Source of the DNA: Dallia pectoralis
Taxonomy: Eukaryota; Chordata; Actinopteri; Esociformes; Umbridae
NCBI GenBank assembly: GCA_029465975.1
Contig: CM055739.1
Coordinates: 8,673,065 to 8,737,064 of the forward strand
DNA: 64,000 bases
Direction of reading: 5' to 3'
The position numbers were made by a program, and so were the translations under genes. How positions within the stretch are numbered: position 1 is the first letter of the stretch; every line of letters starts with the position of its first letter. This document shows positions 1 through 22,235 of this stretch, piece by piece. The notes beneath the pieces are model-generated. The model was not told the origin of the DNA. It ran no database searches and saw nothing but the letters and a program-made list of their open reading frames with translations.

Positions 1-663
1 ATCCATCAGAGCATGTAAGACTATGGGATTTGTTGATATAATGATTTTGTTTGTTGTCTGATTCCGTCCTAAAAGTGACCGTAGACATTCCTGACGTGTT
101 TAACTTCTTCCACTTTATTGATCTCCAGCTTGCTCCCAGGAGGGCATGAGTGTGTTTGATTGCATTCCTGCGTCGCCGGACTGATTGTGGATTGGAGCAA
201 TGCTCTGTGGCCCGAGGATTACAACACGTTGATCAGTGGCCGGTGGAGATAAACCCGGTATTGATTGATAGACCCCTGGTTGGTGGCCCATCCATTGATT
301 GGACCAAAAGTCAATTTCTGACCTCAGGTGGGAATCAATATGCTGTTTACTGTGGGGAAAGTTATTCAACCTGTTCTCCCAGTAAAAAGATGGAATTGAA
401 GTATCTAATTTTTCTGGCTTCAAAAGTAGTTTTAATGTCAAAGTTTTCTGCAAAGCAAAAAGTTGTGTTAAACCTTTTCTTGTTTTCCCTGTAAGGCTAT
501 AAAAAATGTAATTACCTTGTCGTGTAAAGTTTACAGTAGAAAGGCTTTACAGATACTGCTTACCTGGAAACAAACAGAGAGGAGGTTGATTCCTGTTCTT
601 TATTTGTCTACAGTTTTAAATCTTTAGTGAGGCGAGCGAGTTGGCTGTCCCCAGTGAATCAAT
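1..663. other. gene-free stretch, nothing recognised
   Basis: No exon with plausible splice sites, RNA gene or transposon was recognised on either strand. The short open frames here have no domain I know and are not longer than chance. Confidence 0.5.
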
Positions 664-1021
664 GCTCCCCTGCTCTCCAATCTCCCCAGCTTTACAGCTT
701 TCCTGCTCCCCAGCTCCCCTGCTCCCCAGCTCCCCTGCTCCCCTACTCCCCTGCTCTCCTGCTCCCCAGCTCTCCTGCTCCCCTGCTCTCCTGCTCCCCA
801 GCTCCCCTGCTCCCCTGCTCCCCAGCTCCCCTGCTCCCCTACTCCCCAGCTCTCCTGCTCCCCTGCTCTCCTGCTCCCCAGCTCCCCAGCTCTCCTGCTC
901 CCCAGCTCCCCAGCTCCCCAGCTCCCCTGCTCCCCTACTCCCCAGCTCTCCTGCTCCCCAGCTCTCCTGCTCCCCTGCTCTCCTGCTCCCCAGCTCTCCT
1001 CCTCCCCAGCTCCCCAGCTCT
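664..1021. repeat. CT-rich minisatellite (8-bp submotif), G-rich on minus strand
   Basis: About 360 bp built from near-identical 8-mers alternating GCTCCCCT, AGCTCCCC and GCTCTCCT. The minus strand carries regular runs of four G separated by four-base linkers, a pattern able to form G-quadruplexes. Both strands stay open in several frames only because the motif lacks stop triplets, so the long frames across it are not genes. Confidence 0.9.
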
Positions 1022-1964
1022 GCAATCCAGGCATGTTTACAGTGTCAATGTTTACAGTATTCACTACATGCCCACACAGATTTAATACTGACAAGTGAAA
1101 TCATGTGTGTGAGTGGGTTCGTCCATGTAGTAGTTGCAGATTTTTAGACATCACCATTGACCAGTATTTACGTATTGCTCTAGAAAAAAGCTACTGCCTA
1201 AGTACCTCAAGGCAGGTTTGACTTAATTGAGCTCTTAATCTCACCGTGGAGCTGTGAATAAAAAGGCACAATTAAAATTTGTATTTCAGTTTATAATGCC
1301 GGCTTGTGTTTTTCTTCAAAGGTTTATTTATTGGTTGCTTTTATATTCTGGTTGTTTTTTTTAATCCAAATGCAAATGTGCTGAAAGAGAGAAACACAAA
1401 ACCTGTTTGTTTTTACAGTATCTAAGACACATATTTGTACATTCCTTAGGATTTTAGCGATGTAACTTTATAGCTATAAATACTCAAAGTACAGACAATG
1501 CACACTACATCCAAAGTATATAAAATACTACTATTGCTAAAGTAACACCCTGCTAAATATTTTTCACAAATAGTTTAGTGTCAGCTAGAACACTAGAATA
1601 AATACCAGAATTATTAAAACCATATAACCAAACAACTCCCTTCAGATGCTTTACAGATATTCATACTATCAAAAACCAAGTAAATGTGTTAAGGTTAGGG
1701 ATAAGATTAATTTTAGAGTCTGGCTTAGTGTTCAAATATAGTGAAGTAATTCACACTCAATAGTTTGTCTGCAAAGCATCTACAGATGTATTATTCAACT
1801 AATGTATTATTCAACTACCCATACAAGAATCATATGATAGACCAAAATATGTATTACTATAGAGGATTGTGTATAGTCTCATGACATCTCCAGGATGCTG
1901 TAGCAATTCTCTTTCCTCTAAGCATCATCAGAATTGGGAAAGAGCACATCCATTATTGTTATAT
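1022..1964. other. gene-free AT-rich stretch
   Basis: AT-rich sequence without recognisable exon, RNA or mobile element. A few local duplications are present (for example the phrase ATGTATTATTCAACTA twice near 1786-1817). Confidence 0.45.
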
Positions 1965-2070
1965 AAGTCCTGGTTGCTCTGTAAGTCCTGGTTGCTCTGT
2001 AAGTCCTGGTTGCTCTGTAAGTCCTGGTTGCTCTGTAAGTCCTGGTTGCTCTGTGAATCCTGGTTCCTGG
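1965..2070. repeat. 18-bp tandem repeat, about 6 copies
   Basis: The unit AAGTCCTGGTTGCTCTGT begins at 1965, 1983, 2001, 2019 and 2037; a degenerate sixth copy starts at 2055. The first five units are identical, which suggests recent expansion. Confidence 0.9.
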
Positions 2071-2550
2071 TGATCATCGGATCAAATCAGTGGCGTCGCT
2101 GCTCATTGAATCACTTCTGCCCATCTGATCGGGGGAAGTTCAAGTTCTCACCTTGTCTGAAACACTAACCCATAGTTCCCCAGTTCCAGATTAAGCCTAG
2201 TTCTGGGCAGGAAAAAGATGATGCAGTGACCTGGTTTAACACAAATATGGCCATTAAAACCCAGCAGGTCTAATATGTGTAGACAAAAGGAGGTCAGGTA
2301 TGTCTGTGGATGTAAGGTCAGTCCTATATGCCGTCACAACAGAAGCAGAGCGCTAAATAACCGTTTTATGGCACCTTAACAGACATGGCAAACTGTCGCT
2401 TTGAGTCCTATTCCAAATCGATGATCTGTGCAAATATTTGTAGAAACGTATCTTAATTGTTTGCGGAATGTATTTGGAAAACAAAAACGGCTCCATTTAT
2501 CTAAAAGGCGGAGAAAAGCAGAAATACTGCATGTAGCATGATGCAACACA

Positions 2551-3008
2551 GAACACGCTAGTTTTAACCGCTCATCCCATTTGAACACGCTAGTTTTAAC
2601 CGTTCATCCCATTTGAACACGCTAGTTTTAACCGCTCATCCCATTTCAACACGCTAGTTTTAACCGCTCATCCCATTTGAACACGCTAGTTTTAACCGTT
2701 CATCCCATTTGAACACGCTAGTTTTAACCGCTCATCCCATTTCAACACGCTAGTTTTAACCGCTCATCCCATTTCAACACGCTAGTATTAACCTATCATC
2801 CCATTTGAACACGCTAGTTTTAACCGCTCATCCCATTTGAACACGCTAGTTTTAATCGCTCATCCCATTTGAACACGCTAGTTTTAATCGCTCATCCCTT
2901 TTGAACACGCTAGTTTTAACTGCTCATCCCATTTCAACACGCTAGTATTAACCGCTCATCCCATTTGAACAAGCTATTTTTGACCGCTCATCCCATTTGA
3001 ACACGCTA
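2551..3008. repeat. 32-bp minisatellite, about 14 copies
   Basis: Head-to-tail 32-bp units containing AACACGCTAGTTTTAACCGC then TCATCCCATTT. Units differ at a few recurrent sites (CCGCT/CCGTT, GTTTT/GTATT, TTTG/TTTC). There are no unique spacers between repeats, so this is a satellite-type array and not CRISPR. Confidence 0.92.
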
Positions 3009-3261
3009 AAGATAATTAATTTATGAAATACAGCTTATCATCAATTCACAGGCACTAGAACAAATTGCCTCATTGAGATATCGTACTTGCCTCTCTGCAG
3101 GAAATTTGTCACTGCTATTAATCTCACACTGGCTTTTAAATTATTCTCAACGCACAGTAAAGGAAAAAAAGAAAAAAACGTGGAAAAGAGAAAACAGAAG
3201 AAAACAGGAAAAAAACACTTTTGTTTCATTAGATGACTTGGAAACAGAACGATCAAATACC

Positions 3262-3292
<31 letters not shown>

Positions 3293-6200
3293 TGTGCGTG
3301 TGTGCGTGTGTGCGTGCGTGCCCGGGTATGCCTTTTAGTGTGTGTGTGTGTGTGTGTGTATGTGTGTTTGCTTGAAGCAACACAATATTCGGAATCCCAG
3401 TATGGGGGCCTCCATCTCTGTCAGTCTACATATAATCATTAAGTTGTCCTTTAAATGTGACGCTGTGTAATTATATCTGATCTGTGATCAGGAAGATCTA
3501 TAAATGGACACGCCTGATGTGTCCCGGTGGCCATTTTCCCTTGTTTCCGCCATTGTTTGCGTTATCAGTGTTTGTGAGGTGATAAATTACTTACTGTTTT
3601 TATTTGTTGATATATCGGCCTTTAGGTTGTCCTGAACACAGAAGGTAAACACTCCATCGGGGACAGGTGAAGCCTTTGGACCCGGTGGACTGGAGAACAC
3701 AGCAGGTAATTCTGTTCATTGTGTGTTTCACACACACAGCAACACTCTGTCCCCACACGTTAGTGACCTGGCCTCACAATGGAGCTGGCCAGAGGTTGGC
3801 AGTTTAGCACCTGCCCTGTGTTCACTAAATAAACATGGCAGGACCTGCCCCTTGCTGCCACCTTCTCTAAGCCGCAATCTCAATAGATGCAAGGTGTCAG
3901 ACCATATCTGCCGGTGGTCTGGAGGTGTGCTGTAAATAGCTGGCAAAAAGGTTGAAGGCATTTGTGGCTGAGAAGAAAAATCTGAAGGGGCATTTGAATG
4001 AATGCGTAGATAAGTTGTTGCCCCAGGCTATAATCGCCTTCCAAAACGATTGAAACAGCGTTTTCATGCATTAACCAGAGTTGCGGAGACAATCGTTTTC
4101 TCTTTTGTCTTTTCTCTATGTAACCATGGCAGCAACGACAAATTTCAGCTTGAGGATCTTGTTAATGTTGAGGCAATATTCCGTATGGAAGGGAAATAAC
4201 ATCAGTGGTATCATATTATCACAGTATGTGTGCGCTATTCTCAGATGGGAAATAAAATCCACTAGACAGGACATTGCCTTCTGGGCCATTGATGGACATT
4301 TGTATAAATACCTTTAATGAAAATGCAATAGGATAGAAACAGGTCCAAAGTCTGGTCTGTGTTTCTTCATAGGGCCTATATTCAGTCAGACCTGACAACA
4401 CATTCAATAATATGACACACTCATCGTAAGGTTAGATTTACGCACAAAATAACCCCCAACAACAACAAAGGAAACATTGTCCAAATCGTCAAACAAAGCG
4501 ATAGTGGGTTAAACGAGCCAGAACACAATACCATTATCAAATTGCTTTACAGGAAGCAGTTTAACAGATGGAGTGAGAGAGAGGGGGGGAGAGGGAGGGG
4601 GAGCAGGGAGTGAGACAGAGAAGGAAAAAGTGAGGAGTGTTCATCCCTCTGTGGAGAAAAGAACGAGTGTAGCCTAAGGCTATGCAGGCTAACAGGAAGT
4701 CTTTATTCGGGCATCACTATGACTGCTGACAACTCCTCTAACACCTCAGAATCATCCTCAATGTTATTCAGTACTGACACTACAAACATGCACACGCACA
4801 CACTCACATTTGCGAGGACAGTATTTTGCCACAGAACGACAGTGTTACAGTGATATGTGTTACACTGCAATTAAAGAGACAAGTTGTGTATTACATTTCA
4901 GGCCTACACCCCATGAAGACAATGGGCCATATTCAAGATACAAGACAATACATAATCACATATTACCCACCTTGAAATGGTGTATGAGATCACATTCAAA
5001 CCTTACTGCATTTCTGCTTATTGCTAATAGTGGTTTCATTTTCTTCTGAGCGCTGCATTGAATCCCAGGAACAAAGGTACATTTCGTAAGTAGACAATAC
5101 AAATGCATATCTTCAGACATTACAATAGCTAATGGCAATATCCTCCCAATCCTAGCCTTTCTTTAAATCCCAGAGGCTGTGCCGCTGCTCCAGTGCACAC
5201 GTAACACTCCGGCATAGGTACATATCCGGCCAACGGAACCTTTAACAAAAGCATCAATCTGTCAACACTTTCCTGTGAAATGAAGCATGAACTATCTGAA
5301 AAAAGAAGAATCCGTAAATCCCGATGGGTAAAAATATGTTTAAAAAGTAAACATCAAATGAACATGGATGCACTATGTTGTGAAATTACCACGCTTTATT
5401 TGACATGAGCAATGTAGAAAGACAGCCGGAGCTGGTGCTCAAACGGCAGTGGGTGAGATTTGAACCCAGGTTGCAACATATGAGGTATGCATGTATGTAT
5501 GTATTGGTGGGTAACAATAACAGTGTCAAGCTGTGCTGTGTCTCCCACGGCCAGAACCCGAGAATGAATCACGGGGTGGTGTTACATCGTGGCGAGGCCA
5601 CGCCCACAAATACAGGGGATTACATAACCTCCCAGTGTTCGTGTTCTTCACGAGACCTTCTCCTGTGACAAATGGAACTAATGGAATGCATCTGTTCAGC
5701 GTTACTACGGAGGAGTGTGTGGTTATCCCGCTACCTAGCAACGACCTGTGCCTGCCGCAGTGAGATGCTGAATGTAACCAGGGAGGGGACCGGGGTTAAT
5801 CTGTTATCACGTGCAGACAATGCATTTAGACAATTGTCTTGCATGCTTATTTTAGGGCGTTATAAGTAAGTCAATTAGTTGAACATCGTCTCGGCATTTA
5901 AATCACGCTGTAACACCCCGGGTATTTCAATTAAATCTTTAATCAGCAGATATTCTACAACTTAGTTTTGGTATGTTAGCGATGGAAAGCTTGGGAACGC
6001 CAGGGCACAAAATGTAATCCGGATTTGTTTTCTGTGCTCTGGAATTGGAGAACGTGCGAGGGAGACACCTCTGGGAATTCTTCAGGCACGAACTGCATGT
6101 TTGAGATAGCTAGCCCATGGGTTCTGTTACCCAAGATTCAAAGCAGAATGTTCCAAAGTGACAATGGCCTGTCTCATAGAGCTAAAGGTGTCTCAAACAC

Positions 6201-7242
6201 ACACAGCTTGAGGAGGCAACTCAATTACTTCTAACACGAAATGCAGAAGGCCTGGTTGTGATCCCAAAATCCACATAATTGATTGTGGACAATGTGCAGT
6301 AGAACGGGGAAGAGATAAACTGGAGGAAGGCTTTCACTCATCTCTTCATTCTCTGTTTCCCTCACAGAGAGTGATTATGTTCATTCAACCGTCAATGGGT
6401 ACTGTACAGTCATCGTGCAATTCACAATTCACAACATCACACAATCACTTTCGCTCCCTCTCCGGCTCTCCCCCTTTCTCTTTTCTCCTCTTTCTCCCAG
6501 TTTTTTTTTCAGATACTGTAGACATGCGTGTCACTTTGACTTAGGTCCTGTCTGACTGACGGGAAGTCATGAAGGTCTGGACTGACCCCTGTAACAAATG
6601 TTCAGTCCTATACCATCAGATGTAGGGTTTTGAGTTCCTAGGACCAAAATGACACAAATAGGTTTCCACTGTTCTTTTTCATTGCTCAATAAAGCAACGG
6701 ACTTTGATACAACTTTCTGGCTTTGCTAGATCACTAGGGAAGATTAGGCATATATATTAATTTTTTTTTTCTGGCCCTGCACGTCATTGGCCACACAAGC
6801 TGATAAGTGTTCACCGCTGAATAACGTATAAAAAAAACAGAGAATTAAAGTCAAGCATATGCTCTATCATTACTGCACAGTACACAACCATTTTGTTTTT
6901 ACTAAAATCGTCCTACACAAACATCATTGCATTTAAATGATTATATAAGTGGACTGTACCAACCACATATTGATGAGTATTTAAACAATCAACACAACAA
7001 AGACAAGCAAGAATAAGAAGAGAATGAACCTAGCACATTGCACACTACTTCTGACCCGACGTACCCCGAGAGTTACACAGTTTTTAGGGAATAATGGACC
7101 ATCTGGCACTCCGTCCGAACACACATCCATCCTACAATACCTCCATCGATTACCGCTTAAATCCTTTCCATTTAATTCAGAGACACGTGTTCTGACGGCA
7201 GGTTACTGAATAATGGCTAAATGCCAGTCAACAGACCTGCGA
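3009..7242. other. gene-free stretch
   Basis: No supported gene. It contains GT-rich microsatellites (3262-3370, listed separately) and a purine-rich GA tract near 4569-4632. The region around 5405-5660 is moderately GC-rich with several CG dinucleotides. A B-box-like phrase at about 5456-5475 lacks a partner A box, so it is not called a SINE. Confidence 0.45.
3262..3370. repeat. compound GT microsatellite
   Basis: Two GT runs separated by an interrupted GTGTGC/GCCCGGG segment. Long valine-cysteine open frames over it are artefacts of the dinucleotide repeat. Confidence 0.9.
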
Positions 7243-8255
7243 ATGCGTGTGTATACATTTGAAGGACTTGTGAGTGTGTGTATACATTTGAAGGACTTGT
7301 GAGTGTGTGTATACGTTTGAAGGACTTGTGAGTGTGTGTATATGTTTGAAGGACTTGTGAGTGTGTGTATACGTTTGAAGGACTTGTGAGTGTGTGTATA
7401 CGTTTGAAGGACTTGTGAGTGTGTGTATATGTTTGAAGGACTTGTGAGTGTGTGTATATGTTTGAAGGACTTGTGAGTGTGTGTATATGTTTGAAGGACT
7501 TGTGAGTGTGTGTACATGATTGAAGGGCTTGTGAGTGTGTGTATATGTTTGAAGGACTTGTGAGTGTGTGTATACATTTGAAGGACTTGTGAGTGTGTGT
7601 ATACGTTTGAAGGACTTGTGAGTGTGTGTATATGTTTGAAGGACTTGTGAGTGTGTGTATATGTTTGAAGGACTTGTGAGTGTGTGTATATGTTTGAAGG
7701 ACTTGTGAGTGTGTGTATATGTTTGAAGGGCTTGTGAGTGTGTGTATATGTTTGAAGGACTTGTGAGTGTGTGTATATGTTTGAAGGGCTTTTGAGTGTG
7801 TGTATATGTTTGAAGGACTTGTGAGTGTGTGTATACGTTTGAAGGACTTGTGAGTGTGTGTATACGTTTGAAGGACTTGTGAGTGTGTGTATATGTTTGA
7901 AGGACTTGTGAGTGTGTGTATATGTTTGAAGGACTTGTGAGTGTGTGTATATGTTTGAAGGACTTGTGAGTGTGTTTATATGTTTGAAGGACTTGTGAGT
8001 GTGTGTATATGTTTGAAGGACTTTTGACTATGTGTATATGTTTTGAAGGACCTGTGAGTGTGGGTAAATGTTTGAAGGACTTGTGAGTGTGTGTATATGT
8101 TTGAAGGACTTGTGAGTGTGTGTATATGTTTGAAGGACTTGTGAGTGTGTGTATATGTTTGGGGGACTTGTGAGTGTGTGTATATGTTTGGGGGACTTGT
8201 GAGTGTGTGTATTCATTTAGAGAACTTGTCAGTGTGTGTGTGTATGTTTGAGAAA
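7243..8255. repeat. 29-bp minisatellite, about 35 copies (1 kb)
   Basis: Units of 29 bp contain TTGAAGGACTTGTGAGTGTG followed by TGTATATGT. Most variation is TATATGT/TATACGT/TATACATT at the unit end. Degenerate units cluster at the right edge (after 8030), while the centre is nearly homogeneous, as expected when expansion occurs internally. Open frames encoding a repeated HIHTLTSPS-type peptide on the minus strand come from the repeat. Confidence 0.95.
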
Positions 8256-8743
8256 CCTGTTAACTGTAGGTGTTGACAGAGACAGGCGTGTAAATCTTTC
8301 CTTTAGTGTTTATACTGGGTGTTCGGCCACATATAAAGCATCAGGGCCGGTCATGTGCCACGCCTGTAATTGTGTGACAAAACCTTACTGAATGGGTAAA
8401 AAAGTAACTTTACAGTGTGGAATGAAACAGGAAGTGAAGCAGGGTGTCTGACATTTCTCATCGGTGAAGAGGCCTAGATATGTCTCACTGGTGACATGTT
8501 TACAAAAATATCATTTTTTAAATCAAAGCCAGGCAGTAGAATTCCACCCCGATTACTGAACCTTTCTGGTTCCACACTGGTTGGCGTCCTCTATAGATTT
8601 GCTTGTCACATTCTGTAAACATGACGGATGAAATCACACACAAACATGAACATACACACAAACATCCGGACATAAACAAGTGCTAGCAGGCAGCATGCGC
8701 ACACACACACACGCACACACACACACACACACACACACTCATA

Positions 8744-8814
<71 letters not shown>

Positions 8815-9402
8815 ATACACACATACACACACACACACACCCTTCGGACATACACAAACATCCTGAAATGGATGTCAGAGCATCATCTGAATGCTGCGGC
8901 GATCGTAGACGATGGGATGACAGGGTTACAGTCAGCCTCTCATCCCCTGCCAAGGACCTGTGAGTGTCACTATGTGTCTATTGCTCAGAGTTGACAGTGT
9001 AAGATGAGTTACTTTGCCAGTAGTGTTCAGACAGAAGAGCACGGAACTAGAGTCCTAGGTTGTCCCTGTCCCAGATGAAGCAGTACATTTAGTACTCACG
9101 GAATATACTACTGTAGCACCCACAACATTCCATATTATTGCGCCAGAGGTTTTGTGTGCTCTAGTGACTCCTTTTGGTGAACCAAACATCTGCAAGCTCA
9201 ACCCTGGTTGCCTGTAGGTAATGAGTTCACGTCCTTCACCTGCACCAGTTTAAACATCCTGATAAAGATAGCAGTTTGATAGCAGGCATAACGACTTGAC
9301 AAAATCTGCATTCCCTTGGAGAAAATGGGAGGGGAGAACATGTTTCTGATTCTTTTTATTTTTTTCCTTTTGGCTGTTTAGCGCTATTGTCTATGAGGTG
9401 TA
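8256..9402. other. gene-free stretch
   Basis: Nothing recognised other than the CA microsatellite at 8699-8840. Confidence 0.45.
8699..8840. repeat. CA microsatellite with ACTCATACACACAT interruptions
   Basis: About 140 bp of CA repeat. The same interruption (ACTCATACACACATAC) appears twice, near 8738 and 8812, suggesting that a block of the microsatellite was itself duplicated. Confidence 0.93.
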
Positions 9403-9832
9403 ATAATACTGTATATTCCCCGTATAATACTGTAGTCTGTATATTCCCCTTTAAAAATAGTAGTCTGTATATTCCCCTTTAAAATACTGTGAACTGCAAA
9501 ATCCTCTTTAAAATACTGTAATCTGTAAATTCTCCTTTAAAAATAGTAGTCTGTATATTCCCCTTTAAAATACTGTAGACTGCAAAATCCTCTTTAAAAT
9601 ACCATAGTCTGTAAATTCCCCTTTAAAAATAGTAGTCTGTATATTCCCCTTTAAAATACTGTAGACTGCAAAATCCTCTTTAAAATACTGTAGTCTGTAA
9701 ATTCTTCTTTTAAATAACGTAGTCTGTATATTCCCCGTTACAATACTGTAGTCTGTATATTCCCCATTAAAATACTGTAGTCTGCATATTCCCTGTTAAA
9801 ATATTGTAGACGGTATATTCCCTTTTAGAAAC
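9403..9832. repeat. 28/29-bp minisatellite with three-monomer higher-order structure
   Basis: Monomers share a TTTAAAATACTGTAG-like end. Three types alternate: one with CTGTATATTCCCC, one with CTGCAAAATCCTC and one with CTGTAAATTC. The order A-B-C repeats three times between about 9440 and 9715, giving a higher-order unit of about 86 bp; simpler A-type monomers fill the right edge. Confidence 0.85.
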
Positions 9833-20409
<10,577 letters not shown>

Positions 20410-21983
20410 ACTTGCTGTATTCACATTTTTTATTTGAACGGGAAAATATATAATTCAATAAATACTGTGGAAACATCGATGAGATACAGACATATAAAGT
20501 TAACATAAACTGTGTTGATGACCTAATGATAAAACTGTTTTTATTACCAACAATTATTAATCATCTTGATAAATCTCATAAGAGGCAGCCCATACCGTTG
20601 CGCTAGAGACAACCAGTTTAACACGGCTACCGATTCTGAATTAAGCACAATCTGTGTACCTTCTCATTTTTGTATTCTATTTTTTACTGAGAATTTACCT
20701 TCAAAAAGTGAAAGTGCATCTATAGTTTTTTTTAAATATCCAGAAGAAATTTGTCCTTCAGCCAAAGTAATGTTTCAGTTGTTCAGGTCGTTACCCTGTA
20801 CTGCCGGGAGCAAGCTTCAGAATGTGTGACATGGCTGAAAGGAGGTTGTCCATAAAAGTTTCAGCAATACATCGCCCCGACACCCTATTAGTAAACCAGC
20901 CGGGAAAACAGGAAACAACGATTTGGTCGAAAATCACACAGGCTTACAGTAAATCTGACACGCAAAATACGGTAAAGACATGACTAGCACAATGGGACAA
21001 CAGGCCAGTACACACTTGACAACAAAAAGAGATGAGACGAGTTCAGTTAAACCACAGCGATGCAGTTCCATGACACTTCCTTATCCTTGGGCTTGTTTAC
21101 AACACAATACATTTTCTGAGAAGATACACATCAGGACTGTCTCAACTTCCTGTCCTGTGCACGCTCATATCGCTTGATTTTCCCGCGATTCGACCACAGT
21201 CCCACGTTGTACACCTAGAATATGACGGTGTAAATTCACCCGCTGCAGAAATAATTCTGCAGATGTAGATGTGTCTCTGGCATTTTATTTGCTCTCTCTC
21301 GTAATGTAAACAAGGCCTTTCTTTCACCCTTGACCTTGTATCCAGTGCAAGATGGCTATTCATCATTGTTCCAGTTTGTTAAGAGTCCTCAGTCAACAGC
21401 ACCTGTCACTCTCAGGGTTGACTGACAGAATGACCGGGGGGCGGGGCCATCATCATCATCGGCAATACAGTGGGGGTCGTGTTCACAGCGTTCTCTAAAG
21501 TCTTCTGCAGAAAATACAGGACTCGCTCAACTTTTCCTATGCTATGTGACATCATCTTTGGGAAATGCTCATTTCCTTTGAAAGCCCAAGAACACTTCCT
21601 TTTCAACTCTTAGCGGAATCGATGTCACTTCCTCCCAGGAGCAACGGGAAGAAAGGCATCCGATTGACCATAGCAGAAATAGCTTTCTGTTCTGGTAAAA
21701 AAAAAAAGTAAGGGCACGGAAAACGGAGACAGTGGTGCTACAATGAAAAAGTGTTGTGTTGTCATTGGCACAGAATCTGGCCGGAGTTACACTGTATGAT
21801 GCATTTACAAAACTCCACCCTAGGACCAGCTAGTCAAGGGACTTAAAGTGCAGGGAGTGATTGACATCTTAAAATGTCCCACAATGCACCGTGCTCTGAC
21901 GTACAACACCTAACCTTTGTCCTCAGCACATGCTCTGAGCCTGGAGAACCACCCCCCCGGGGGACCTGACCCTGTGTGACGGG
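20410..21983 (-). other. rnd3: probable 3' UTR of rnd3
   Basis: Sequence directly downstream of the rnd3 stop codon. AATAAA signals on the minus strand occur at 21284-21289, 20540-20545 and 20429-20434. The distal pair would give a 3' UTR of about 1.5 kb, in line with the long 3' UTR known for vertebrate RND3. The exact end is inferred; no transcript evidence is available. Confidence 0.45.
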
Positions 21984-22235
21984 TCACATGACACTGCAGC
22001 TCTTCACCTTGTCTTTCCGCAGGTCCGTTGCCACGGCAGCCAGGTCGGGTCTGACGGGCATGTGCGAGATCCTCTTGTTGCCTCGGGCGGATTTGTTGCC
22101 GCGTTTGACGTTTTTGCTGTTCTTGTTAACGCAGGCCAACGTTGCCACGTGGAAGATGTCCCTGACGCTGTTCTCGGACTGCTGCGACGAACACTCGATG
22201 TAGGGAGCGGAAATCTGTTTGGCCATGCTCGAACC
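21984..22235 (-). CDS. rnd3: rnd3 coding exon 5 (terminal)
   Basis: Encodes GSSMAKQISA through the polybasic tail and the CSVM CAAX box, then TGA at 21984-21986. Acceptor TTTGTTTCACAG. The C-terminal Ser/Lys-rich tail corresponds to the 14-3-3/ROCK-regulated region of mammalian RND3. Confidence 0.96.
   Translation of the reverse strand, partial: GSSMAKQISAPYIECSSQQSENSVRDIFHVATLACVNKNSKNVKRGNKSARGNKRISHMPVRPDLAAVATDLRKDKVKSCSVM

Noticed and set aside
624..1147. Ser/Pro-rich and Gly/Glu-rich open frames of 152-168 codons on both strands
   Set aside because: Produced by the CT-rich 8-bp repeat; they overlap in three frames and both strands.
2551..3008. CRISPR-like regular repeats
   Set aside because: Repeats are contiguous with no unique spacers, and the surrounding genome is vertebrate.
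5405..5480. Possible SINE or tRNA because of a GGTTCAAATC-like B box on the minus strand
   Set aside because: No matching A box at the proper distance and no cloverleaf could be drawn.
8606..8994. Cys-Val and His-Thr repeat open frames over dinucleotide runs (also at 3233-3442 and 17226-17610)
   Set aside because: Pure consequence of GT/CA microsatellites.
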